From: Limnohabitans kasalickyi
GTDB lineage: Bacteria; Pseudomonadota; Gammaproteobacteria; Burkholderiales; Burkholderiaceae_C
Assembly (NCBI GenBank): GCA_965234325.1
Contig: OZ248417.1
Location: 62,001 to 126,000 of the forward strand
DNA: 64,000 nt
Direction of reading: 5' to 3'
How positions within the stretch are numbered: position 1 is the stretch's first letter; each line of letters begins with the position of its first letter. Under the pieces are notes generated by a model. The model was not told the origin of the DNA. It did not search any database and worked only from the letters and a program-made list of their open reading frames with translations. The translations under genes and the position numbers were made by a program. Shown here in pieces: positions 50,259 to 58,390 of the stretch.

Positions 50259-53200
50259 TCAGGCCCCCACTTCAGCGTCTTCGTGGCGAATCGTGATGGC
50301 GCCGGGCACCTTGCGGCGTGCCAACAAGGTGTACATGGTGGGCACCACAAAAATGGTGAGCAAGGTGCCCAAGCTCATGCCACCCACAATCACCCAACCG
50401 ATTTGTCGGCGGCTCTCCGCACCTGCGCCCGTGGCCAAAGCCAACGGAATAGCACCCAGCACCATGGCGCCGGTGGTCATCAAAATCGGGCGCAAACGTA
50501 AGGTGGCCGATTGCGTGATAGCAGCAAACAACTCCATGCCCTCCTCGCGCAACTGGTTGGCAAACTCCACAATCAAAATGCCGTGTTTGGTGATCAGCCC
50601 AACCAAGGTGATCAAGCCAATTTGACTGAACACGTTCAAGGTGCCACCACTGAACTGCAAGGCCAGCAAAGCGCCCACCATCGACAAAGGCACAGACAGC
50701 ATGATGACCAAGGGATCGACGAAGCTCTCAAACTGGGCCGACAAGACCAAGAAGATGAACAGCAGGGCCAGCACAAACACGATCACCAACGAGCCAGCCG
50801 ATTTCACAAACTCCCGCGAAGTCCCGTTCAAATCGCTGGAATAACCGGGCTTGAGCAATTTTTTCGAGGTCTCATTCATGAAGGTCAAAGCTTCGCCCAA
50901 GGAATAAGTAGGCGCCAAGTTGGCGGTGATCGAGGCACTGCGGCGCTGGCTGAAGTGGTTCAACTCACGCGGCACCACCACTTCTTTGATCTTCACCAAA
51001 GCAGACAAAGGAATCATGGCTTCGTTGCGGCCACGCACAAAAATATGCTCGATGTCATCCGGCGTGTCACGGCCTGTCGGCGAAGTTTGAACGATCACAT
51101 CGTATTGGTCACCTTCACGTTTGTAGCGCGTGACTTGTCGCCCACCCATCATGGTTTCCACGGCACGGGCAATCGCGTCGACCGGCACGCCCATGTCAGC
51201 TGCACGCTCACGGTCGACCTCCATGCTGATCTCGGGTTTGTTGAGCCGCAAGTCGGTGTCCACACTCACGATGCCTGGGTTCTTGGCCAATTCCTCTTGA
51301 AAGCTGCGCACCACTTGCGACAAGTTTTGGTAGCTGTCGGAGGTCAAAATCACAAAGTTCAACGGACGCTCGCGGAACGCTTGGCCCAGCGAAGGTGGCG
51401 TGATCGGAAACGCCGTCACACCGGGTAGGGACGACACGGCGGGCGTCATCTCACGGGCGATTTCCAAGGTTGTTTTTGTGCGCTCTTCCCATGGCTTTGC
51501 ACGGTAAAACACGTTGCCCTGTGCCACCGTGGGGTTCCCCACCACGGTGAAGATGCGGTCAAATTCGGTGTACTTGGACGACATGCTTTCAATGGCTTTG
51601 GCATATCGGGTGGTGTAGTCCATGGTGGCACCATCAGGGCCGTTGATGACGGTCAAGATGACGCCACGGTCTTCCAGCGGTGCCAATTCGCTCTTGGTGG
51701 ATTTGAGCAAAGTGAAGGTGCCAATACCCGCTGCCACCATCACCGCGACCACCAACCAACGGTGCGACAGCGTCCAAACCAGCACACGGCCGTACCCGTT
51801 GGACAAGCGTTGCAACTGCTTATCCATCGTGCGATCGAACCAACTTGGCTTAGGGTTGTGCTTAAGCATCAACGAACACATCATGGGGGTGAGCGTCAGC
51901 GCCACAAAACCAGACACCACCACCGAACCGGCCAATACCAAGGCAAACTCGGTGAACAACTTACCCGTGCGCCCTGGCGTGAACGCCAACGGGGCATACA
52001 CGGCAGCCAAGGTCATGGTCATCGCAATCACAGCAAAGCCCACCTCTTTCGCACCTTTGATCGCGGCATGAAACGGCGACATGCCCTCTTCAATGTGCCG
52101 GTAAATGTTCTCCAACACCACAATGGCATCGTCCACCACCAAGCCAATGGCCAACACCAACGCCAACATGGTCAGGGTGTTGATCGTGAAGCCAAACATG
52201 GCCATCAGCGCAAACGTACCAATCAAGCAAACAGGGATGGTCACGAGCGGAATGATGGACGCGCGGAAGGTGCGCAAGAACACAAAAATCACCAAGGCCA
52301 CCAAAATGGCCGCCTCAATGATGGTTTGGTACACGGCCTTGATGGACCGATCAATGAACACCGAGTTGTCGTTGGCCACTTCAATCTCAACGCCGGGCGG
52401 CAAGTTCTCTTTGATTTTGGGAATCATGGCGCGAATGGCGGCACTCAAATCCAGCGGGTTGGCCGTGGCATTGCGAATCACACCCAACGTGATGGCGTCT
52501 TTGCCATTCAGGCGCGTCGCGGTGCGCTCCAGTTGCGGGCCCTGCTCGACACGCGCCACGTCGCCAATACGAACCTGAAAGCCATTTACAGATTTGATGA
52601 CCACCTGCCTGAACTCGGCGGGCTTTTGCAAGTCCGTCGAGGTGGTGACGTTGAATTCGCGAAGCTTGCTCTCCACACGTCCGGCCGGCACTTCGACGTT
52701 GGAACGGCGCAGCGCGTCTTCGACGTCTTGGGTGGTGAGTTTGTAGGCCGCCAAACGGTCTGGATCCAGCCAAATGCGCATGGCATATTTGCGCTCGCCG
52801 TAAACCCGTACATCCGACGCACCAGGCGCGGTCTGCATCATGGGTTTGGCAATTCGGTTGGCGTAGTCGGTCAACTGCAGCACATTCAAGTTGTCCGCGC
52901 TGAAGGACAACCAAATCACCGGAAAAGCGTCGGCCTCCACCTTGGCAATCACCGGTTCATCGATACCTATAGGTAGCTTCTGGCGCACACGACTGACTTT
53001 GTCGCGCACATCGGCAGCCGCAGAATCGGGATCGCGCGACAACACAAAGTTGACGGTGATTTGGCTTTGCTCTTGGCGGCTGATGGAGGTGATGACGTCC
53101 ACGCCCTCGATGCCCGAGAGGGAGTCTTCCAACACCTTGGTCACCTGCGACTCCACCACCGCACTGGACGCGCCCGTGTACTTGGATTCGACCGTGACCA

Positions 53201-53330
53201 CAGGGTTGTCGATCTTGGGGTACTCGCGCACATTCAAGCGCGTGAACGACACAAAGCCCACCAACACAATCAACAGCGAAAGCACGGTGGCGAACACTGG
53301 GCGGCGAATGGATATCTCAGACAACTGCAT
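50259..53330 (-). CDS. RND multidrug efflux permease (HAE-1 type)
   Basis: 1023 residues, standard for AcrB/MexB-type proteins. The N-terminus SIRRPVFATVLSLLIVLVGFVSF is helix 1. The proton-relay Asp pair lies in IGLVVDDAIVVLENIYRHIEEG near 405. Large periplasmic domains lie between helices 1-2 and 7-8, and the last helices contain GSIVP-like ETRRQIGWV-type AESRRQIGWVIVGGM. It exports hydrophobic drugs with the adaptor encoded 21 bp upstream. An outer membrane channel gene is absent from the window, so a shared TolC-like protein is expected. It is closer to MdtC/MexK-like pumps with a short C-terminus than to AcrB. Confidence 0.94.
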   Translation of the reverse strand: MQLSEISIRRPVFATVLSLLIVLVGFVSFTRLNVREYPKIDNPVVTVESKYTGASSAVVESQVTKVLEDSLSGIEGVDVITSISRQEQSQITVNFVLSRDPDSAAADVRDKVSRVRQKLPIGIDEPVIAKVEADAFPVIWLSFSADNLNVLQLTDYANRIAKPMMQTAPGASDVRVYGERKYAMRIWLDPDRLAAYKLTTQDVEDALRRSNVEVPAGRVESKLREFNVTTSTDLQKPAEFRQVVIKSVNGFQVRIGDVARVEQGPQLERTATRLNGKDAITLGVIRNATANPLDLSAAIRAMIPKIKENLPPGVEIEVANDNSVFIDRSIKAVYQTIIEAAILVALVIFVFLRTFRASIIPLVTIPVCLIGTFALMAMFGFTINTLTMLALVLAIGLVVDDAIVVLENIYRHIEEGMSPFHAAIKGAKEVGFAVIAMTMTLAAVYAPLAFTPGRTGKLFTEFALVLAGSVVVSGFVALTLTPMMCSLMLKHNPKPSWFDRTMDKQLQRLSNGYGRVLVWTLSHRWLVVAVMVAAGIGTFTLLKSTKSELAPLEDRGVILTVINGPDGATMDYTTRYAKAIESMSSKYTEFDRIFTVVGNPTVAQGNVFYRAKPWEERTKTTLEIAREMTPAVSSLPGVTAFPITPPSLGQAFRERPLNFVILTSDSYQNLSQVVRSFQEELAKNPGIVSVDTDLRLNKPEISMEVDRERAADMGVPVDAIARAVETMMGGRQVTRYKREGDQYDVIVQTSPTGRDTPDDIEHIFVRGRNEAMIPLSALVKIKEVVVPRELNHFSQRRSASITANLAPTYSLGEALTFMNETSKKLLKPGYSSDLNGTSREFVKSAGSLVIVFVLALLFIFLVLSAQFESFVDPLVIMLSVPLSMVGALLALQFSGGTLNVFSQIGLITLVGLITKHGILIVEFANQLREEGMELFAAITQSATLRLRPILMTTGAMVLGAIPLALATGAGAESRRQIGWVIVGGMSLGTLLTIFVVPTMYTLLARRKVPGAITIRHEDAEVGA

Positions 53331-53351
53331 AGGAACTTCTTTGCGGTAGGT

Positions 53352-54797
53352 TTAGCGACTGGCTGAGGCGACTGGCACTGAGGCTGAGGCTGCGGGCCCA
53401 GAGGCAGGAGCGGATGCAGGATTGGCAGGCGGCTTGCCCATCTCCACCACGCGCAGGGCAGAACCGTCTTTTTGCAAACGCTGCTGGCCGGCAATCACCA
53501 CCACATCACCCTCACCCACGCCGCTGATGACCTCAACTTGGCCACCGCGTCGCACCCCCAATTTGACTTCGGTGCGCTGAGACACCCACTTGGTGCCCTC
53601 AGGCAAAGCTGGCGCGCTGGCGGCACTGGCGGCACTGGCGGCAAAGTCCTCAGGGGCCACCGCTTTGATCACAAACTGCTTGCCGCCTTGTGGCACGATG
53701 GCCTCTTCAGGCACCACCCAAGCATTGGGCTTGACCGAGAAAACAGCTGTCACGCGGGCAAACATACCGGGTCGCAAGGGGCCACTGCCACCAGAAGCTG
53801 ACGCATTTTTTCGATTGTCAAACATGCTGGGCGGGCAGCCTAGGCTTTGCGGTGTGGGCAGCGTGATGCCGCGCCCAACTTGGGGGATCGTTGCATTTGA
53901 AGCGACTTCAGCCACAACGGCCTGAGCGGCGGCTGGACGAGTGCCTGCTACACCTGCAGCTGCACCTGCACCTGCACCGGAACCTGGCCCAGTTGGCTCA
54001 CCCGGCCCATTGACCAGCACCGCCCGTACACCAATGGAACGGCCATTGGCATCGATCAACGGATCCACCGCTTGCACCGTCGCCTTGAACAAGCGGTTAG
54101 GCATGGCATCGAGTTTGACCTCCACCACTTGCCCTGACTTCACTTGCGCTTGGTAGCGCTCTGGCAAGCGGTAATCCACATACAGCATGCCAATGTCTTC
54201 AAGGCCGATCAAATCAGCGCCATCTTTCACGTAGTCGCCGACGTTGACATTGCGAATGCCCACCACGCCGTTGAAAGGCGCCATGATGCGCATGCGCTCT
54301 AAGCGGGCGCAGGACAAACCCAGCTGAGCATCGGCCACTTGCATCGCCGCTGCGCTTTCCTCGAGCACGCGCTGCGCCACGAAATTTTGGGCCACCAAAT
54401 CTTGGTTGCGCTTGTAATTGGCACGCGCCACAGACATTTGCGCCAATGACTGTTGCACTTCCGCACGCTGAAAGGTGTCATCGAGCTGCACCAAGAGCTG
54501 GCCGGTACTCACGCGAGCTCCGTCGGAAAAGCCCAGCGACACAACACGCCCGGCCACCTCAGGCCGCAGCATCACGCTTTGACGAGAGCGCAAACTACCC
54601 TGCGCCTCGGCATCGTCGCGCAGGGTGGTTTTTTGCACTGGCGCCACCTCCACACCCACGGCTCTGGGGCCACTCGGTGCACCAACCGCCACGACAGTGG
54701 TATCCGATTTCGGACTATTTTGGTACCACCAAGCAAAGCCAGATGCAGCCGTGATACCCACCAAAGCCACGAGGGGATAAATCTTTTTGGACGCCAT
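53352..54797 (-). CDS. RND efflux periplasmic adaptor with low-complexity insertion
   Basis: 481 residues; typical membrane-fusion proteins have about 370-400. An N-terminal membrane anchor (YPLVALVGITAASGFAWWY) is followed by lipoyl/biotinyl halves (GRVVSLGFSDGARVSTGQLLVQLD; IMAPFNGVVGIRNVNVGDYVKDG) and an alpha-hairpin with EVQQSLAQMSVARANY. A roughly 90-residue insertion (about 270-355), rich in Gly, Ala and Pro and containing a lone Cys (GCPPSMFDNRK), splits the beta-barrel. A second Ala-Ser repeat (FAASAASAASAPALP) and an Ala/Ser/Pro tail follow. It joins the pump to an outer membrane channel. Confidence 0.92.
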   Translation of the reverse strand: MASKKIYPLVALVGITAASGFAWWYQNSPKSDTTVVAVGAPSGPRAVGVEVAPVQKTTLRDDAEAQGSLRSRQSVMLRPEVAGRVVSLGFSDGARVSTGQLLVQLDDTFQRAEVQQSLAQMSVARANYKRNQDLVAQNFVAQRVLEESAAAMQVADAQLGLSCARLERMRIMAPFNGVVGIRNVNVGDYVKDGADLIGLEDIGMLYVDYRLPERYQAQVKSGQVVEVKLDAMPNRLFKATVQAVDPLIDANGRSIGVRAVLVNGPGEPTGPGSGAGAGAAAGVAGTRPAAAQAVVAEVASNATIPQVGRGITLPTPQSLGCPPSMFDNRKNASASGGSGPLRPGMFARVTAVFSVKPNAWVVPEEAIVPQGGKQFVIKAVAPEDFAASAASAASAPALPEGTKWVSQRTEVKLGVRRGGQVEVISGVGEGDVVVIAGQQRLQKDGSALRVVEMGKPPANPASAPASGPAASASVPVASASR

Positions 54798-54891
54798 AAG
54801 GTTGTTTCTTTTGAGTTTTATTCACACAACCGGCCAATGTACCAGCCAAGGCTCACGCCATGGCAGATTTACAAAGGCTTCACAGTATTTG

Positions 54892-55344
54892 TCACCGATG
54901 AGACTGCACCAATTCCACACCTCGGTTAGCCAAGCCATCTGCGCGTTCGTTGTCCACGTGTCCGGCATGGCCTTTGACCCAATGCCAAGCGATGTGATGG
55001 TCGCCATCGTGCACCAAGGCATCCAACTGTTGCCACAAATCCGCATTCTTCACGGGCTGCTTGGCCGCTGTTCGCCAGCCACGCGCCTTCCAGCCATGAA
55101 TCCACTCGGTGATGCCTTTGCGGACGTATTCGCTGTCCAAGTAAAGGGCCACCTGACAGGGACGTTTGAGTGCGCGCAGCGCCTCAATGACGGCCATCAA
55201 CTCCATGCGGTTGTTGGTGGTGCCTAACTCGCCGCCGAACAACTCTTTCTCTTGACCCGAAGGGGAGCGCAGCAAGGCGCCCCAGCCGCCGGGGCCCGGG
55301 TTTCCTTTACAAGCGCCGTCGGTGTAAATTTCTACTGCGTTCAT
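54892..55344 (-). CDS. rnhA: Ribonuclease HI
   Basis: 150 residues. Catalytic residues are visible as D9 (EIYTDGACKGNPGPGGWG), E48 (NNRMELMAV), D70 (LYLDSEYV) and the late Asp in HVDNERADGLAN. It removes RNA from RNA-DNA hybrids. Its ATG overlaps the methyltransferase stop by 4 bp. A 94-bp gap separates its end from the efflux adaptor gene; I see no strong promoter or terminator there. Confidence 0.97.
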   Translation of the reverse strand: MNAVEIYTDGACKGNPGPGGWGALLRSPSGQEKELFGGELGTTNNRMELMAVIEALRALKRPCQVALYLDSEYVRKGITEWIHGWKARGWRTAAKQPVKNADLWQQLDALVHDGDHHIAWHWVKGHAGHVDNERADGLANRGVELVQSHR

Positions 55345-56081
55345 TCCATGCCTTTAGTGGCCGTTGTCACAACCTTGCCCCGGAGGGCCGATGCTGTCTT
55401 CCAAGCCGGTCCCATCAAGCGCATGCCTCGCACGCGCTTGACCGCCGACACCATATAAATCCCGCCAAAGATTCGCCATGAACGGGACCCTAACGTGTCC
55501 ATCCACGACAAGCGCTGCAGCCAGCGCTCTGACTGCAAAGCAGGACGGTAGCACCCAAACTGCATGTCTTGCACCTCAAAGCTCAGCAGCCGCAGCCAAT
55601 CGCGCAAGCGCCAATGCCCCATCAAATCACCCACATCAGGTGCCCCCTTGCCAGCGCTTTTTTGCAGGCCCCACACGCTGTTGGGGTTAAAACCCAAAAT
55701 CACAACACGGCCTTCTGGCACCAACACGCGCGCCACCTCACGCAACGTGGCGTGCGGGTCACAACTCAGCTCAAGGCTGTGGGGAAGAACCACCAAATCG
55801 AGGCTGGCATCTGCGAAAGGCAAGGCTTCGTAGTTGGTGAGGAACGTCTCTCGCCTGTCTACAGCGTGTGCCATCATTTGGTCGCAGCCCAGCCATCGGT
55901 AGGGCATGCGGTTGGCCTGCAAAGCATCCAGCTCAGGCCAACCCAATTGCAGGGCATGAAAGCCGAACACATCCGAAACGGCCTGATCCACACACGCTTG
56001 TTCCCACTGCAACAGGTACTGACCAGCAGGCGTAACCAGCCATTCGTGCAAACTATCGGTTTTTAGATGTTGAGATGTCAT
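55341..56081 (-). CDS. Class I SAM-dependent methyltransferase
   Basis: 246 residues from the ATG at 56081; in-frame starts at 56090 and 56114 also exist inside gloB. The Methyltransf_11-like core shows LPFADASLDLVVLPHSLELSCDP near 85-108 and REVARVLVPEGRVVILGFNPNSVWG near 113-137. The N-terminal Gly-rich SAM loop is unusually weak. The C-terminal RMRLMGP-type basic region is typical of the small Burkholderiales proteins between gloB and rnhA. The substrate is unknown. Its ATG shares two bases with the divergent gloB ATG (CATG). Confidence 0.82.
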   Translation of the reverse strand: MTSQHLKTDSLHEWLVTPAGQYLLQWEQACVDQAVSDVFGFHALQLGWPELDALQANRMPYRWLGCDQMMAHAVDRRETFLTNYEALPFADASLDLVVLPHSLELSCDPHATLREVARVLVPEGRVVILGFNPNSVWGLQKSAGKGAPDVGDLMGHWRLRDWLRLLSFEVQDMQFGCYRPALQSERWLQRLSWMDTLGSRSWRIFGGIYMVSAVKRVRGMRLMGPAWKTASALRGKVVTTATKGME

Positions 56082-56859
56082 GAAACTCATTGAACTACCC
56101 GCCTTCTGCGACAACTATCTTTGGCTTTGGCAACAAGATGACCAAGCGGTGGTGGTCGACCCCGGCGATGCAGCGCCCGTGTTGCAAGCGCTCGCACGCG
56201 CGGGGCTGACGTTGGCCGCGATTCTAGTCACCCATCACCATGCCGACCATGTCGGAGGGGTCGCAGAATTGCGAGCAGCCACAGGCGCAACCGTCTTTGG
56301 CCCAGCGCGAGAAGATATCCCCCTGCCGTTCACTCCCGTCATGGCCGGTGAACCGCTGGTGTTGCTGGGCCAACGCGTCGACGTGTTCGACGTGCCCGGC
56401 CACACCGCTGGCCATGTGGCCTACTTCCTACCCGACGCCCAACCCAGCCCAGTTCTGTTCAGTGGCGACACCTTGTTTTCTGGCGGCTGCGGCCGTTTGT
56501 TTGAAGGCACGGCCGCCCAAATGTTGGCCTCGCTGGACACGCTGGCTGCCTTACCCGCCGACACGCGGGTGTGTTGTGCCCACGAGTACACTCTTTCCAA
56601 CTTGCGATTCGCCCTCGCCGTGGAACCCCACAACACGGACTTGCAGGCTTACGAGACCCATTGTCAAAGTTTGCGCGCACAGGGAATGCCCACCCTCCCC
56701 GCCCGACTTGGTACCGAATTGCAGATCAACCCGTTTTTACGGGCTCGTCACCCCGATGTGCGACACGCTGTGGCACAACATGCAGGCCTCAACGCCAAGA
56801 CACAAGCCGACGATGTGGCAGTCTTTGCGGCCCTGCGCCAATGGAAAAACGACTTTTGA
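56080..56859 (+). CDS. gloB: Hydroxyacylglutathione hydrolase (glyoxalase II)
   Basis: 259 residues. The metallo-beta-lactamase motif THHHADHVGG supplies H52, H54, D56 and H57. Further ligands are in GHTAGHVAYF, FSGDTLFSGGCGRLFEG and CAHEYTLSNLRFA. The C-terminal glyoxalase II domain ends at KNDF. It hydrolyses S-lactoylglutathione in methylglyoxal detoxification. Its stop overlaps the mltD start (TGATG). Confidence 0.96.
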   Translation: MKLIELPAFCDNYLWLWQQDDQAVVVDPGDAAPVLQALARAGLTLAAILVTHHHADHVGGVAELRAATGATVFGPAREDIPLPFTPVMAGEPLVLLGQRVDVFDVPGHTAGHVAYFLPDAQPSPVLFSGDTLFSGGCGRLFEGTAAQMLASLDTLAALPADTRVCCAHEYTLSNLRFALAVEPHNTDLQAYETHCQSLRAQGMPTLPARLGTELQINPFLRARHPDVRHAVAQHAGLNAKTQADDVAVFAALRQWKNDF

Positions 56860-58343
56860 TGAGATTTTTAAACACCGCCTTGCTATCAGCCATCGCGCTT
56901 TTGGCAGGCTGCGCCACCCTAGAACCAACCGAAACGCAGCCAGCACCGCGCCGTGTAGCCCCTGCTACGCCCATGCCGTCAGCCCCGAGCACAAGTCTCA
57001 GCCCCGTGAGCAAAGGCCAAGCCACACGCGAAGGCGTCGCCAACTTGGCCCTTCCTAACGACTTGTGGGAGCGCATTCGCAAGGGCTACGCCATGCCCGA
57101 CTTGGACAATGATTTGGTCATTGATCGCGCGCAGTGGTACAGCGCCAAGCCCGAATACTTGCAACGCATGAGCGAGCGCTCCAGCAAATACCTCTATCAC
57201 ATCGTTGAAGAGCTTGAGCAGCGCAACATGCCCACCGAGTTGGCCCTGTTGCCATTCATCGAAAGCGCCTTTAACCCGCAAGCTGTGTCCAGCGCGCGCG
57301 CCAGTGGCATGTGGCAATTCATGCCTGCAACGGGCAAGAGCTTTGACTTGAAGCAAAACGCCTTTCGTGATGACCGCCGTGACGTGCAAGCCTCCACCCG
57401 CGCCGCGCTTGACTATTTGGAACGCCTCTACAAAATGTTCGGCGACTGGCACTTGGCACTGGCCGCCTACAACTGGGGTGAAGGCAACGTCGGCAAAGCC
57501 ATCGCCCGTAACCAACGCGCAGGCTTGCCCACCACCTACTCCGACCTGAATATGCCGATGGAGACGCGCATGTACGTCCCTAAGTTTCAGGCCATGAAAA
57601 ACATTGTGGGCAAACCGAGCGCCTTCAATGTGGTGCTGCCCCGTATTCCCAACCACCCTTACTTTCAAAGCGTGCCCTTGCCGCGCGACATGGACGTGAC
57701 CGTGGCGGCCAAATTGGCTGAAATCTCGCTGGACGATTTCAAAGCCCTGAACCCATCAGCCCATCGCCCCGTTTTACTGGCTGCAGGCATACCCGCCATC
57801 TTGCTGCCTTGGGACAACGCCGAAGTGTTTCAGCGCAATTACGAAGCCTCACCCACGGGGCGAATGGCGACTTGGACAGCTTGGATTGCGCCCAGCAACA
57901 TGAAGGTCTCCGAAGCTGCTCAAAAAGTCGGTATGAGCGAAGCCGACTTTCGCAGCATCAACAACATCCCACCACAGATGTTGATCCGCGCAGGCTCAGC
58001 CTTGCTGGTGCCTCGCACCTCGCACATGGCCGATGACGTGACGGCCCGCGTCGCTGACAACGGCAGGCTTGAGTTGTCGCCCGAACAAGTGCTCAGACGC
58101 ATCACGGTCAAAGCGGGCAAACAAGACACCGTGAGCAGCATTGCTGGACGCAACAACGTGAAGCCCGAGCAAGTGGCCGAATGGAACAAAGTGGCCGTCA
58201 CCACCAGTTTCAAAGCGGGTCAAACCGTGGTGCTGTTTGTGGCGGGCAAATCCCGCCCGACCACTCAGGTGGCATCCGCAAAAGGTAAAAAGTCTGCTGT
58301 TGCCAGCAAACCCAGTGCGGGCACCAAATACGCCAAACGCTAA
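56859..58343 (+). CDS. mltD: Membrane-bound lytic murein transglycosylase D-like lipoprotein
   Basis: 494 residues from the ATG at 56859; the longer frame starting at 56571 lies within gloB. A lipoprotein signal ends at LLAGC (Cys18). The SLT domain (about 110-230) has the catalytic Glu in LALLPFIESAFNP and the SGMWQFMPATG and LALAAYNWGEGNVGKAI motifs. Two degenerate LysM-like modules follow (about 340-385 and 405-455), and then a Lys/Ala/Ser tail. It cleaves glycan strands with 1,6-anhydro products at the outer membrane. A small hairpin without T-run follows. Confidence 0.94.
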   Translation: MRFLNTALLSAIALLAGCATLEPTETQPAPRRVAPATPMPSAPSTSLSPVSKGQATREGVANLALPNDLWERIRKGYAMPDLDNDLVIDRAQWYSAKPEYLQRMSERSSKYLYHIVEELEQRNMPTELALLPFIESAFNPQAVSSARASGMWQFMPATGKSFDLKQNAFRDDRRDVQASTRAALDYLERLYKMFGDWHLALAAYNWGEGNVGKAIARNQRAGLPTTYSDLNMPMETRMYVPKFQAMKNIVGKPSAFNVVLPRIPNHPYFQSVPLPRDMDVTVAAKLAEISLDDFKALNPSAHRPVLLAAGIPAILLPWDNAEVFQRNYEASPTGRMATWTAWIAPSNMKVSEAAQKVGMSEADFRSINNIPPQMLIRAGSALLVPRTSHMADDVTARVADNGRLELSPEQVLRRITVKAGKQDTVSSIAGRNNVKPEQVAEWNKVAVTTSFKAGQTVVLFVAGKSRPTTQVASAKGKKSAVASKPSAGTKYAKR

Positions 58344-58390
58344 GTCAAACAAAACGTGGTGGGAAGCCGCTCCACCCCGTTACACCAGTA

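Noticed and set aside
51762..52976. 404-codon plus-strand open frame opposite the RND pump
   Set aside because: Product is His/Arg/Gln-rich repeats mirroring membrane-helix codons of the pump.
56571..56858. N-terminal extension of mltD
   Set aside because: Lies wholly within gloB; the lipoprotein signal begins at the ATG at 56859.
58353..58380. GGTGGG/CCACCC hairpin after mltD as a terminator
   Set aside because: Only six pairs and no T-run on either strand.
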